Assembly: GCF_021582895.2 (NCBI RefSeq)
Contig: NZ_CP091139.2
Span: 2,728,001 to 2,792,000 of the forward strand
Reading direction: 5' to 3'
Source of the DNA: Microbacterium elymi
GTDB taxonomy: Bacteria; Actinomycetota; Actinomycetes; Actinomycetales; Microbacteriaceae
Length of the DNA stretch: 64,000 nucleotides
Below the pieces are notes generated by a model. That model was not told the DNA's origin. It saw only the letters and a program-made list of their open reading frames with translations, and did no database searches. Position numbers and translations under genes: made by a program. Position 1 is the first letter of the stretch, and every line of letters starts with the position of its first letter. Below, piece after piece: positions 29,535 to 38,005 of the stretch.

Positions 29535-29617
29535 GTCGGAGGGGCGGGGCCCGTCAGCCGGAGGGGCGGGGCCTGTCAGCCGGAGGGGCGGGCCTGTCAG
29601 CCGGAGGGGCCGGGCCG
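29535..29617. repeat. Tandem units echoing the moaD 3' end
   Basis: Units of 21-22 bp (GTCAGCCGGAGGGGCGGGG) occur three times in full plus one degenerate copy. Each contains TCAGCC, the minus-strand stop and last Gly codon of moaD, whose real stop is at 29619-29621. Confidence 0.8.
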
Positions 29618-29618
29618 C

Positions 29619-29852
29619 TCAGCCGCCGGCGAAGGGCGGCAGGACGTCGATCACGGCCGACTCGGGCAGCGGGGAGGCATCGTCCAGCCGGGCGCCGTCC
29701 ACCAGGACCGCGCACCGCGGCAGGATCGAGGCGAGCGCCGGATGCTGCGCGCTCAGCGTCCCGCGCAGCGCCCGAGATCGGCGGCCGCGACCGTGAGCCT
29801 GCGCCGCGCCGGCGGCCTCTTCGGCGGCCGCGAAGAACCGGACGACGGGCAT
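29619..29852 (-). CDS. moaD: Molybdopterin synthase sulfur-carrier subunit (garbled middle)
   Basis: 77 residues, ubiquitin-like fold, ending in PPFAGG with the Gly-Gly tail that is thiocarboxylated. The frame is open throughout, but residues about 20-30 are nonsense because an insertion at 29800 (GCAGC to GCAGGC) is offset by a deletion near 29775. The corrected stretch reads AAQLTVAAADLGALRG, normal for MoaD. Start overlaps the upstream gene's stop (TGATG). Confidence 0.85.
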   Translation of the reverse strand: MPVVRFFAAAEEAAGAAQAHGRGRRSRALRGTLSAQHPALASILPRCAVLVDGARLDDASPLPESAVIDVLPPFAGG

Positions 29853-30112
29853 CACGCCTCCCAGGTCGAGGCCAGCTCCGACACGGCGGCGGCGGCTTCG
29901 CGCACCTGCTCGGGGGAGCCGCCGGCGCGACCGGCGACCAGCCCCGCCACGAAGGCGCTGAACGGCGCAGCCGGCCGCGCGACGCCGTTCGCGACATCCT
30001 TGGCCAGGTCCAGGATCAGCGAGATGGGCACGTCCTCGGGGGCGAGTCCGAACCGCTCGCGCAGCGCGTCGGCCCAGTGGTCGAGGGCCTCCGGGGGCAG
30101 GTGATCGCTCAT
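29852..30112 (-). CDS. DUF6457-type small protein of molybdenum clusters
   Basis: 86 residues. PEALDHWADALRERFGL and DLAKDVANGVARPAAPFSAFVAGLVAGRAGG match the small helical protein (DUF6457) found beside mobA/moa genes in actinobacteria. Function unknown; the tight overlaps with mobA (ATGA) and moaD (TGATG) imply a role in cofactor synthesis or a partner for MobA. Confidence 0.8.
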   Translation of the reverse strand: MSDHLPPEALDHWADALRERFGLAPEDVPISLILDLAKDVANGVARPAAPFSAFVAGLVAGRAGGSPEQVREAAAAVSELASTWEA

Positions 30113-31009
30113 ACGTCCTCCTTGGTGAAGCTCCTGTAATCCTCCCACGTGTCGATGTCGCGGGCGCTGTCGGACAGGTCGGGCAGCGCCGCGATCGCCA
30201 GGTCGGCCAGGAGCGCGCGCATCGACTGGTTCCGGCCCTCGTCCGGGATGGATGCCGCGGCCCGCCGCAAGCGCTGTCGTGCGGTACAGCCCCGTCAGCC
30301 ACTGCGGCCGGCTCGACGCGTCGGACAGGCACGCACCGTCGATGTCGGAGCCCAGGAGCACGATGTCGTGCACGAGCTGCCGCACGGCGGCGTCGACGTG
30401 AGGGAGGTCGCATGCCAGCACGAGCGTCCAGGCGGGATCGGAGTCCGCCGGCATCGCCGCCAGCGCGGCGACGATCGCCGCCACCGGCCCGGTGAACGGC
30501 GGGTCTTCGCGCACCCAGGTCAGGGGAGTGGGCTGCGCGGCGGACGAGGATGCCGCGCGGTCTGAAGTCCCGAGGCCAGGAGTGGGCTGCGCGGGGGAGG
30601 GGGATGCCGCGCGGTCAGAAGTCCCGAGGCCAGGAGTGGGCTGCGCGGGGGAGGGGGATGCCGCGCGGTCAGAAGTCCCCGGGTCAGCGCGGGCGGAGGG
30701 TGCCGGTGCGGGTGATGGTGGCGCGGCATCGGTCGGCGCGGGACCCGCCACGACGATCGGGGCTGCCGAGACGCTGCGCACGGCGGCGATCGCACGGTCG
30801 AGCAGGCTCACCCCGTCGATCTGCAGCCGCGGCTTGTCGATCCCGCCCATGCGGGACGCCCGGCCGCCGGCGAGCAGGATCGCGCCGACGGAGCGCGCGT
30901 CTGCGCCGGGTGTGCCGGCCGCGGAGTGTGCCACAGAGTGTGCCGCGGAGATCCGCGCGCCCACGGGATCCGCAGCGCGCGCCCGGTCGCCGGCAGGAAC
31001 GTCGGTCAC
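30109..31009 (-). CDS. mobA: MobA-like nucleotidyltransferase with a repeat insert (one frameshift)
   Basis: About 299 residues. Nucleotide-binding signature GAILLAGGRASRMGGIDKPRLQ, and LACDLPHVDAAVRQL with SRPQWLTGLYRTTALRRA. MobA attaches GMP (or CMP in relatives) to Mo-molybdopterin. Normal length is about 200; the extra comes from an N-terminal leader and a 75-residue Pro/Ser/Ala insert with three 18-residue repeats at 30528-30680. Insertion at 30270 (GCAGC to GCAAGC) shifts the last 50 residues. GTG 31009 overlaps the moaC stop. Confidence 0.88.
30528..30680. repeat. 54-bp minisatellite inside mobA
   Basis: Period 54 bp: 30549-30602, 30603-30656 and a partial third, preceded by a partial unit. 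Copies 1 and 2 differ at about one position. Each encodes GLGTSDRAASPSPAQPTP in frame on the minus strand. Confidence 0.9.
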
Positions 31010-31488
31010 GGCCGCGCGGACTCGCCCGGCCGGGCCCATGCGCCCGATTTGCCTCCGGTCTTGGCGACCAGTCGGACGTCGGAAATCGAGGTGGACTTGT
31101 CCAAGCCCTTGACCATGTCGACCACGGCGAGGGCGGCGACCGAGACGGCGGTGAGCGCCTCCATCTCCACGCCGGTGCGATCGGCGGTGCGCACGGTGGC
31201 CTCGAGCTGCACGCCGCCGTCGACGATCTCCACCTCGACCACCGCCCCGTGCACGCCGATCACGTGAGCCAGGGGCGAGCTCGGGGTGCGCTTGGCCGCG
31301 GCGATGCCGGCGATCCGGGCGACCGCGAGCACATCGCCCTTGGGCACAGTGCCGTCGCGGAGGGCCGCGACGACCTCGGGCGCGCAGCGGACGAAGCCGC
31401 GCGCGGTGGCCGCGCGCACCGTGGGCTGCTTCTCGGTGACGTCGACCATGCGGGCGTTGCCCGCGGCATCCAGGTGGGTGAAGCTCAT
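31006..31488 (-). CDS. moaC: Cyclic pyranopterin monophosphate synthase
   Basis: 160 residues. ARMVDVTEKQPTVRAA, PKGDVLAVARIAGIAAAKRT, TGVEMEALTAVSVAALAVVDM and GGKSG are the conserved MoaC blocks; the catalytic Lys in DKSTSISDVRLVAKTGG is present. The usual PLCHP motif appears as PLAHVIGVHG. MoaC completes the first step of Mo-cofactor synthesis with MoaA (45575). Start ATG 31488 overlaps the moeA stop. Confidence 0.93.
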   Translation of the reverse strand: MSFTHLDAAGNARMVDVTEKQPTVRAATARGFVRCAPEVVAALRDGTVPKGDVLAVARIAGIAAAKRTPSSPLAHVIGVHGAVVEVEIVDGGVQLEATVRTADRTGVEMEALTAVSVAALAVVDMVKGLDKSTSISDVRLVAKTGGKSGAWARPGESARP

Positions 31489-32680
31489 GAGACCAGCATG
31501 ACATCCACGACATCGCCCACCGCGACGGCGTCGAGGTCGGCGGGGACGATCGCATAGGCGTCGGAGCGGCCCAGGCTCGCCGCGAGGTGCGAGCCGCCCG
31601 ACGAGGCGGGGCGCACGCCGTCGCGCTCGACGCGCACCGGCCGATATTGGCGTCGGCCGACCGGAGTGCGCCACGCCTCGAGCACGCGCATCGGCAGCGT
31701 GAGCCGATCGAGTGCCGCGGCGCCCTGCATCGCCCGCAGCGCGGGGCGCACGAACACCTCGAACGAGACCGCGACGCTGACCGGGTTGCCCGGCAGCCCG
31801 AACATGAGCGGCATCCCGTCGCCGAATCCCTGCGGCTTGCCGGGCTGCATCGCGACCTTCTCGAACCGCATCGGCGCGACGTTCTTGACGACCTCGTACG
31901 CTCCTGCGCTGACACCGCCCGAGGTGATCACCACGTCGGCGCCGAGAACGGATGCCTCGGCCAGGGCCGCGCGCAGTCCGTCGCCGTCATCGGTCACCGA
32001 GGTGCGCAGCACCACCTCGGCGCCGATCTGCTCGCACAGTCCCTCCAACAGCGTGCTGTTCGACTCGGGGATCTGGCCGCGCCGCAACGGGGTGCCGGGG
32101 GTCGAAGCTCGTCCCCGGTCGAGATCACGGCCACCCGCGGAAGCCGAGAGACCACGACCTCGGTGACACCGGCCGCGGCCGCAAGCCGCGAGCTGACGGC
32201 CGCCCAGGAAGGTTCCGGCGGGAAGGATCTCGTCCCCGGCCGTGCACTCCTCGGCACGCGGGCGGATATGGGCTCGGCGTGCCCGCGGTGCTCGATCACC
32301 TCGACCCGGCCGAGGGAGTCCTCCAGCCCGCCGACGGTGTCCTCGAACGGGACGACGGCGTCGGCATCGGCGGGCACCGGCGACCCGGTCATGATGCGGG
32401 CGGCCTGCCCGGCCCGCAGCGGCGGGTCATCGGACGTGCCGGCCGGCAGATCGGCGACGACCTCGAGCACGACCGGCGCGTCGGGGGATGCCGCGGACAC
32501 GTCGTCGAACCGCACCGCGAAGCCGTCCATCGCCGAGTTGTCGAACAGCGGAAGGTCCACCTGCGATCGGACCGGTTCGCGCAGGAACCGACCCAGGGCC
32601 GCATTCACCGGCATCGTCGTCGCCTCGAGGAGGCGCACCGCCGCGAGGATGCGGTCTCGGTGCTCTTCGACCGTGATCAC
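31485..32680 (-). CDS. moeA: Molybdopterin molybdotransferase (three indels)
   Basis: About 398 residues. LPLFDNSAMDGFAVRFDD, GQAARIMTGSPVPADADAVVPFEDT, TSGGVSAGAYEVVKNV and MFGLPGNPVSVAVSFEVFV are canonical MoeA. The frame breaks near 32093 (C6 read as C5) and 32265 (GG to G), and an extra base at 32183 (GCAGC to GCAAGC) compensates. The corrected internal segment reads ECTAGDEILPAGTFLGGRQL. GTG 32680 overlaps the moeB stop. Confidence 0.92.
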
Positions 32681-33903
32681 ACCCGGGCCTCCTGCCTGCC
32701 GGTCCAGCCCTCGATACCGCCGCGCAGGACGGATGCCTCGGCTCCCGCGGCCCGCAGCGCCGACGCGGCGACGCGCGCCCGCGCACCCACCTGGCACACG
32801 ATCACGACGGGGGAGCCCGCGACCTGGTCGGCCACGGCATCCACGTCCGCCAGCAGAGCATCCAGCGGAAGGTGCCGGAAGCCGGGCACCGTGCCCGTGG
32901 CCAGCTCGAACTCCTCGCGCACGTCGATCACGACGGCATCGCCGGGCTCGTCCACCTCGGCGATCGCGGCGGCCGGCCGCGCCGAGCCGTTCGCGTTCGG
33001 CACGGCGGAGTTCGGTGCGGTGCCGTTCTGTGCCGACCCGCCCCGTGCCGGGCCGCTCTGTGCCGACCCGCCCCGAGCCGGGCCGTCCTGTGCGGTGCCG
33101 TTCTGTGCTGCGGAGTTCGCCGCGGAGTTCGCCGCGCTCGCGGCATCCGTCCCCTGTGCAGCTCGCAGGGGCGCTTCGCGCTGAGTGCCGGCCAGCGCGT
33201 CGATGAGAGCGACGCGTCCGATCAGGGGTCGGCCGATCCCGGTGATGAGCTTCAGCGCCTCGGCGGCCATCAACGATCCGACCTGCAGGCAGAGCGGGCC
33301 GAACACGCCCACCGCCGAGCAGGCCGGGGCGTCGCTGCCGGCGGGATAGAGGTCGACCAGGCGCACCGGCTCGTGCGGCGCGGGTGGGGCGGACCAGAAC
33401 ACCGTGACCAGCCCGGCGAACTCCTGCACCGTGCCCCACACCAGGGGCAAGCCGAGCCGCTCGCAGGCCGCCGCCACGATCTCACGGCTGGCGAAGGAGT
33501 CCGTCCCGTCCAGGACGAGATCGGCGCCCGCCAGCAGCGCGGCGGCGTTGTCGTGCGTGAGGCGGGTGCGCACCGCGCGGACGCGGGTCTCGGACAGATC
33601 GGATGCCACGCGCTCGGCACTGTCGGTCTTGGGGCGCCCGACGTCCTGCCGGCGGTGGATCACCTGCCGCTGCAGATTCGAGACGTCCACCTCGTCGTCG
33701 TCGAACACGACGAGTTCGCCGATGCCGGCAGCGGCCAGGGCGAGGATGACCGGCGAGCCCAGCCCTCCGGCGCCGACCACCGCGGCGCGAGCCGCTCCGA
33801 TCCTTCGCTGTCCATCAGGCCCGAGCCCGGCCAATCGCTGATGGCGCGCCGTGCGCACGCGCTCGGCGTCGCTGAGCGCAGGCAGGGGCGGGACCAGCGG
33901 CAT
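32677..33903 (-). CDS. moeB: MoeB/ThiF-type adenylyltransferase fused to rhodanese
   Basis: 408 residues, frame intact. The ThiF-like domain has the nucleotide loop VVGAGGLGSPVILALAAAG, then DDDEVDVSNLQRQVIHR and VLDGTDSFASRE. A 60-residue Asn/Gly/Ala/Ser repeat linker (about 33000-33130) leads to a rhodanese domain with active-site CQVGAR. It activates the MoaD C-terminus and may supply sulfur. The zinc CxxC pairs of typical MoeB are not evident, as in some actinobacterial forms. Confidence 0.9.
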   Translation of the reverse strand: MPLVPPLPALSDAERVRTARHQRLAGLGPDGQRRIGAARAAVVGAGGLGSPVILALAAAGIGELVVFDDDEVDVSNLQRQVIHRRQDVGRPKTDSAERVASDLSETRVRAVRTRLTHDNAAALLAGADLVLDGTDSFASREIVAAACERLGLPLVWGTVQEFAGLVTVFWSAPPAPHEPVRLVDLYPAGSDAPACSAVGVFGPLCLQVGSLMAAEALKLITGIGRPLIGRVALIDALAGTQREAPLRAAQGTDAASAANSAANSAAQNGTAQDGPARGGSAQSGPARGGSAQNGTAPNSAVPNANGSARPAAAIAEVDEPGDAVVIDVREEFELATGTVPGFRHLPLDALLADVDAVADQVAGSPVVIVCQVGARARVAASALRAAGAEASVLRGGIEGWTGRQEARV

Positions 33904-34238
33904 GTCTTCAGCGTAGTCAGCGGCGCCCGGGCGCGGGCCGGTTCCGGCCGGACGAAACGGCGGATGCCGCATCCCGCCCCCGCCCCAGGCCTCACAGAGT
34001 TCGGAGGAAGCGGCGAGTCTCGGATCGAATCGCCGGAATCCTCCGAGGATGCGGTGATCCTCCGAAGTCGGTGAGGGTGGGGGCGCCGGTGAGGGGAGGA
34101 GGCGCCCGTGTGCGGCGCGAGGCGGGGAGGCGCCGCACCGGTCATGGTGCGGGACGGCGGGGACGCGGCAGCGGCCGGTGCCGCGAGATCGGAATAAGTC
34201 CGCTCAGATCTCCGCAGGTGCGGTGCTATCGTGACGAT
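33904..34238. other. Divergent spacer between moeB and the ModE-like gene
   Basis: 335 bp with no gene. It contains an inverted-repeat element (33990-34076) and, at its right edge, the palindrome TATCGTGACGATA over the regulator start. The stretch 34080-34200 is G-rich and featureless to my reading. Confidence 0.6.
33990..34076. repeat. Inverted-repeat element, 87 bp
   Basis: Outer arms CCTCACAGAGTTCGGAGGA (33990-34008) and TCCTCCGAAGTCGGTGAGG (34058-34076) are complementary except two or three positions. A third TCCTCCGA copy lies inside. Architecture (19-bp arms, about 50-bp centre) resembles the element at 52906-52991, although sequences differ. Confidence 0.7.
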
Positions 34239-34239
34239 A
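34227..34239 (+). promoter_or_regulatory. Palindrome at the ModE-like start codon
   Basis: TATCGTGACGATA has 6-bp arms around one G and ends at the A of the start codon (34239). A regulator bound here would block translation or transcription of its own gene; it is a natural molybdate-responsive operator candidate. Confidence 0.55.
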
Positions 34240-34634
34240 TGCCCGCAAGCTACAAGATCTCGCAGGCCGCCCGTCTGCTCGGCGTCAGCGATGACACCGT
34301 GCGCCGCTGGGTGGAGCAGGGCGCGCTGCCGGTCACGGACTCTTCGCCGGCCGAGATTCCCGGGGACGCGCTCGCGCGCCGTGCGGTGGAGCTGTCCGCT
34401 GCGGCCGGCGACCCGACGGATGTCCTCTCCAGTGCGCGCAATCGGTTCACCGGCCTGGTCACCAGGGTCATCGTCGACCAGGTCGCCGCCCAGGTCGACA
34501 TCCAGGCGGGTCCGCATCGCGTCGTGTCGCTGATGACCGCCGAGGCCGTCCGCGACCTCGGTCTGGAAGTCGGGTCGCTCGCGGTCGCCGTGGTCAAGGC
34601 CACCACCGTCATCGTCGAGACCCCGCGTCCTTGA
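34239..34634 (+). CDS. ModE-like regulator: MerR-type HTH plus TOBE/Mop domain
   Basis: 131 residues. Residues 1-35 form an excisionase/MerR-type HTH (YKISQAARLLGVSDDTVRRWVEQGALPV); residues 65-131 are a molybdate-binding Mop/TOBE domain (SARNRFTGLVTRVIVDQVAAQVDIQAGPHRVVSLMT in blocks). It likely senses molybdate and controls modABC or moa genes. The next gene modA starts 56 bp downstream on the same strand. Confidence 0.9.
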   Translation: MPASYKISQAARLLGVSDDTVRRWVEQGALPVTDSSPAEIPGDALARRAVELSAAAGDPTDVLSSARNRFTGLVTRVIVDQVAAQVDIQAGPHRVVSLMTAEAVRDLGLEVGSLAVAVVKATTVIVETPRP

Positions 34635-34690
34635 CCGGTCTCGTCCACGCGAACTCGTCCGGAAGAACCCGCCAGAAGGGAGAGCACATC

Positions 34691-35482
34691 ATGCGCCGGT
34701 TCCCCGTCATCGCCGCGGCTGCGGCCACACTCGCCCTGGTGCTGGCCGGCTGTGCGATCAGTGCCACCCAGCCCGCCACGGACCAGCCCAGCGGCGCGAC
34801 CGTCGCTCTCAGCGGCAACGTCACGGTGTCGGCGGCCGCGTCGCTGAAGGGCGCATTCGACACGGCCATCGAGAAGTTCACCGCCGCGCACCCGGACGTG
34901 CACATCACCGCCAGCTATGACGGCTCCAGCACGCTGGCCACCCAGATCATCGGCGGCGCCAAGGTGGACGTCTTCGCCTCGGCCGACCAGGCGAACATGG
35001 ACAAGGTCACCGCACCGGGGCTGGCCTCCGACCCGGTGGTCTTCGCCCGCAACACCCTCGTCATCGTCGTGCCCAAGGGCAATTCCGCCGGCGTGCAGAG
35101 CCTCGCCGACCTGGCGAAGCGGGGAGTGACCACCGTGCTGTGCGCACCCGAGGTGCCCTGCGGCGCCGCCTCCCGGACGCTGCTGGACAACGCCGGGGTG
35201 AGCGTGACGCCGGCCAGCTCCGAGCAGAACGTGACTGCGGTCCTGACCAAGGTGCGCACCGACGAGGCCGACGCCGGGCTCGTCTACAAGACCGACGCGG
35301 CAACCGCCGCCGGTCAGGTCGAGACCATCGTCCCCGAGGGCGCCGACAAGGTCGTGAACTCCTACCCGATCGCCGTGCTGAAGGACGCGCCCGACAGGGC
35401 CGCCGCGCAGGCGTTCGTCGACTTCATCACCGGGACCGAGGGGCAGGCCGTCCTCGCCTCGTTCGGATTCGAGAAGCCATGA
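34691..35482 (+). CDS. modA: Molybdate-binding lipoprotein
   Basis: 263 residues. Lipobox LVLAGC (Cys about residue 22). VTVSAAASLKGAFDTAIEKF, SYDGSSTLATQIIGGAKVDVFASAD and GLVYKTDAATAAG are the oxyanion-binding signatures of ModA. AGGGAGAG lies upstream of ATG 34691. Overlaps modB by ATGA. Confidence 0.95.
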   Translation: MRRFPVIAAAAATLALVLAGCAISATQPATDQPSGATVALSGNVTVSAAASLKGAFDTAIEKFTAAHPDVHITASYDGSSTLATQIIGGAKVDVFASADQANMDKVTAPGLASDPVVFARNTLVIVVPKGNSAGVQSLADLAKRGVTTVLCAPEVPCGAASRTLLDNAGVSVTPASSEQNVTAVLTKVRTDEADAGLVYKTDAATAAGQVETIVPEGADKVVNSYPIAVLKDAPDRAAAQAFVDFITGTEGQAVLASFGFEKP

Positions 35483-36283
35483 ATCGTCGCGGCTACGCGC
35501 CGCCGGTCCTCGCGGTCCCCGCCCTGATCGGCGTGGCGTTCCTCGTCCTGCCGCTGGCCGCCCTGGTCGGCAAGGTGCAGTGGGCGACGCTGTGGGCCGA
35601 CATCACCTCGACCGAAGCTCTGGACGCGCTGCGGCTGTCGGTGACGACCGGCCTGATCGCCACCGCGCTGTGCCTGGTGCTGGGGGTGCCGCTCGCGCTG
35701 CTGATCGCGCGGGCGCGCACGCGCACCGCCGCCGTGCTGCGCGCGATCGTGACCGTGCCGCTCGTGCTGCCGCCGATGGTGGGCGGACTGGCGCTGCTGT
35801 TCCTGTTCGGCCGTTCCGGATGGCTCGGCTGGACCGGCTGGCAGGTGCCGTTCACCACGACGGCGGTGGTCCTGGCCCAGACGTTCGTGGCGCTGCCGTT
35901 CCTCGTCCTGGCGCTGGAGGGCGCACTGCGCACCTCCGGCGTGGATTACGAGCGTGCCGCCACCGGGCTGGGCGCCGGCCGCTGGACGATCCTGTGGCGG
36001 GTGACGCTGCCGCTGGCCGCTCCCGGGCTGATCTCGGGAGTCATCCTGTGCTTCGCCCGCGCGATCGGCGAGTTCGGCGCCACCGCGCTGTTCGCCGGCA
36101 ACGCGCCGGGGGTCACGCAGACCATGCCGCTGGCGATCTACACGGCGTTCAACGGCGCGGGGGTCACCCAGGGATCGGCGGTCGCGCTCTCGCTGCTGCT
36201 GCTGGTGACGGCGATCCTCGTGCCTGCTGGTGCGGGCCTGGCGACCGAACGCCCCGGCGACGGCCGCGGAGGGCGTCGGATGA
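35479..36283 (+). CDS. modB: Molybdate ABC permease (frameshift near the end)
   Basis: About 267 residues, five or six helices. The EAA-type loop SGVDYERAATGLGAGRWTILWRVTLPLA and GAGVTQGSAVALSLLLLV are typical ModB. An extra C at 36224 (GTGCTGCTGG read GTGCCTGCTGG) shifts the tail. Corrected end is LVRAWRPNAPATAAEGVG at TGA 36281-36283, inside a direct repeat that also carries the modC start. Confidence 0.9.
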
Positions 36284-36319
36284 GCGGCGCACAGGCGGAG
36301 GGCGTCGGATGAGCGGCGC
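36266..36319 (+). repeat. 25-bp direct repeat, period 29, across the modB/modC junction
   Basis: GCGGAGGGCGTCGGATGAGC plus GGCGC occurs at 36266-36290 and 36295-36319. Both copies hold the overlapping ATG/TGA junction. Copy 1 gives the modB stop; copy 2 gives the modC start. Without the duplication the genes would overlap by ATGA. Confidence 0.9.
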
Positions 36320-37223
36320 GGGGCTGGAGGCCCGGGTCCGGGTCGAGCGCGGGGCGTACGTGCTCGATGCGGCGCTGCGGGCCGACGCCGGAGAGATCGT
36401 CGCCGTGATGGGCCCGTCCGGTGCGGGCAAGTCCACCCTGTTCGATGCGATCGCGGGCTTCGTGCCGCTGGACGCGGGCGAGGTGCGGCTCGACGGGCGG
36501 ACGCTGGAGGCGGCATCCGGCGTCCGCGTCGGCCCGCAGCACCGCGGCGTCGTGCTGCTCGGCAGCAGCCGCGCCTCTTCCCGCACCTGTCGGCGCGCGA
36601 GAACGTCGCGTTCGGGCCGCGCGCCCGCGGCACGGGGCGCCGCGCGGCACGGACGGATGCCGATGCCTGGCTGGATCGCGTGGGGCTGGCCGGCATGGGC
36701 GCACGACGTCCCGCGCAGCTGTCCGGCGGGCAAGCAGCGGGTGGCGCTGGCCCGTGCGCTGGCGACCGCGCCGCGGGTGCTGCTGCTGGACGAGCCGCTG
36801 ACGTCCCTCGACCCGGCCACCGCGGCCGACATCCGCGCGTTGCTGCGCGATCAGCTCGCCGCGACCGGGACGACGGCGCTCATCGCCACGCATGACGCGG
36901 CGGACGCGGCATCCCTCGCCGGCCGTCTGGTCGTGCTCGAAGCCGGACGGATCACGCAGGAGGGCGGGGTGCGCGAGGTGCTGGATGCCCCGGCCACGCC
37001 GTTCGCGGCCGCGGTCGCCGCGACGCTGCCGGACCGCCGGGGCGAGGGCTCGGGCGGAGGCTCGGGCGACGGCTGGGCGGCGCGGATCGAGGACGTGCGG
37101 GCAGGCGAGTCGGGGGTCGTGGTGCGGGCGCGCACCGCGACCGGCGAGGACATCGTGCTCGAGCTGCCCGCCGGTGCCGGAGCGATCCCCGGCGGAACCA
37201 TCACGGTGTCGGCCGGTCGCTGA
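36309..37223 (+). CDS. modC: Molybdate ABC ATPase with C-terminal TOBE (garbled middle)
   Basis: 304 residues. Walker [11 protein letters not shown], Walker [14 protein letters not shown]-loop IATHDAADA, and a C-terminal TOBE-like region. Residues about 80-140 are out of frame: a missing C near 36563 (GGCCAGCAGC to GGCAGCAGC) is offset by an extra A at 36733 (GCAGC to GCAAGC). Corrected the region holds the Q-loop and the signature [15 protein letters not shown]. Confidence 0.92.
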   Translation: MSGAGLEARVRVERGAYVLDAALRADAGEIVAVMGPSGAGKSTLFDAIAGFVPLDAGEVRLDGRTLEAASGVRVGPQHRGVVLLGSSRASSRTCRRARTSRSGRAPAARGAARHGRMPMPGWIAWGWPAWAHDVPRSCPAGKQRVALARALATAPRVLLLDEPLTSLDPATAADIRALLRDQLAATGTTALIATHDAADAASLAGRLVVLEAGRITQEGGVREVLDAPATPFAAAVAATLPDRRGEGSGGGSGDGWAARIEDVRAGESGVVVRARTATGEDIVLELPAGAGAIPGGTITVSAGR

Positions 37224-37242
37224 GAGCGGGGCGACCGGGTCA

Positions 37243-38005
37243 CTACGGCCGGTGCAAGCCGTTCGGGGTCGGGCGGAGCCACCGGCTCCCACCCGCGCCG
37301 GGTGGCCCGGGCGCCGCTGCGGTGCTCGTCGCGCGAGCGATACACGATGTACGGCCGGAACAGGTACTGCACCGGCGCCGAGAACACGTGCACCAGGCGC
37401 GTGAACGGCCACAGGGCGAACAGCAGCGTCGCCGTCAGCGCGTGCAGCTGGAACATCAGCGGCGCCTGGTCCATGAGCTCGGGCTGCGGCTGGAAGAGCA
37501 GGATGCTGCGCACCCACGGGCTGATCGTGGTGCGGTACTCGTAGCCGGGGCCGAACAGCTGGTGCATGAACGTGGCGAGCGTGCCGAACAGCAGCGTGGC
37601 GCCCAGGAACACGTACATGACCTTGTCCATCGTGGTGGTCGCCAGGAACACCGGGCCGACCGTGCGGCGCCGGTAGATCAGGATCGCGAGCCCCGCGAGC
37701 GTCAGGATCGCGGCGGCCGTGCCGAGCACGGTCGCGCCGATGTGGTACATGTGCTCGTCGATGCCGATGGCGTACAGCCACTCGCGGGGGACCAGCAGGC
37801 CGACCGCGTGGCCGACCAGCACGAAGAGGATGCCGAAGTGGAACATCGGCGAGCCCCAGCGCAGCAGCCGGTTCTCGTACGACTGGCTCGACCGCGTCGT
37901 CCAGCCGAACTTGTCATACCGATACCGCCAGATGTGGCCGACGATGAACACGGCCGCGGCGATGTACGGCAGCACCACCCACAGCAGCAGGGACAGCGGG
38001 TTCAT
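37243..38005 (-). CDS. narI: Respiratory nitrate reductase gamma subunit (frameshift at the C-terminus)
   Basis: About 253 residues, five helices, cytochrome b quinol oxidase of NarGHI. WVVLPYIAAAVFIVGHIWRYRYDKFGWTTRSSQ, SPMFHFGILFVLVGHAVGLL and QLHALTATLLFALWPFTRLVH carry the heme-ligand His residues. An insertion at 37256 (GCAGC to GCAAGC) masks the true stop TAG at 37243-37245. Convergent with modC, 19 bp apart. Overlaps narJ by ATGA. Confidence 0.95.
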
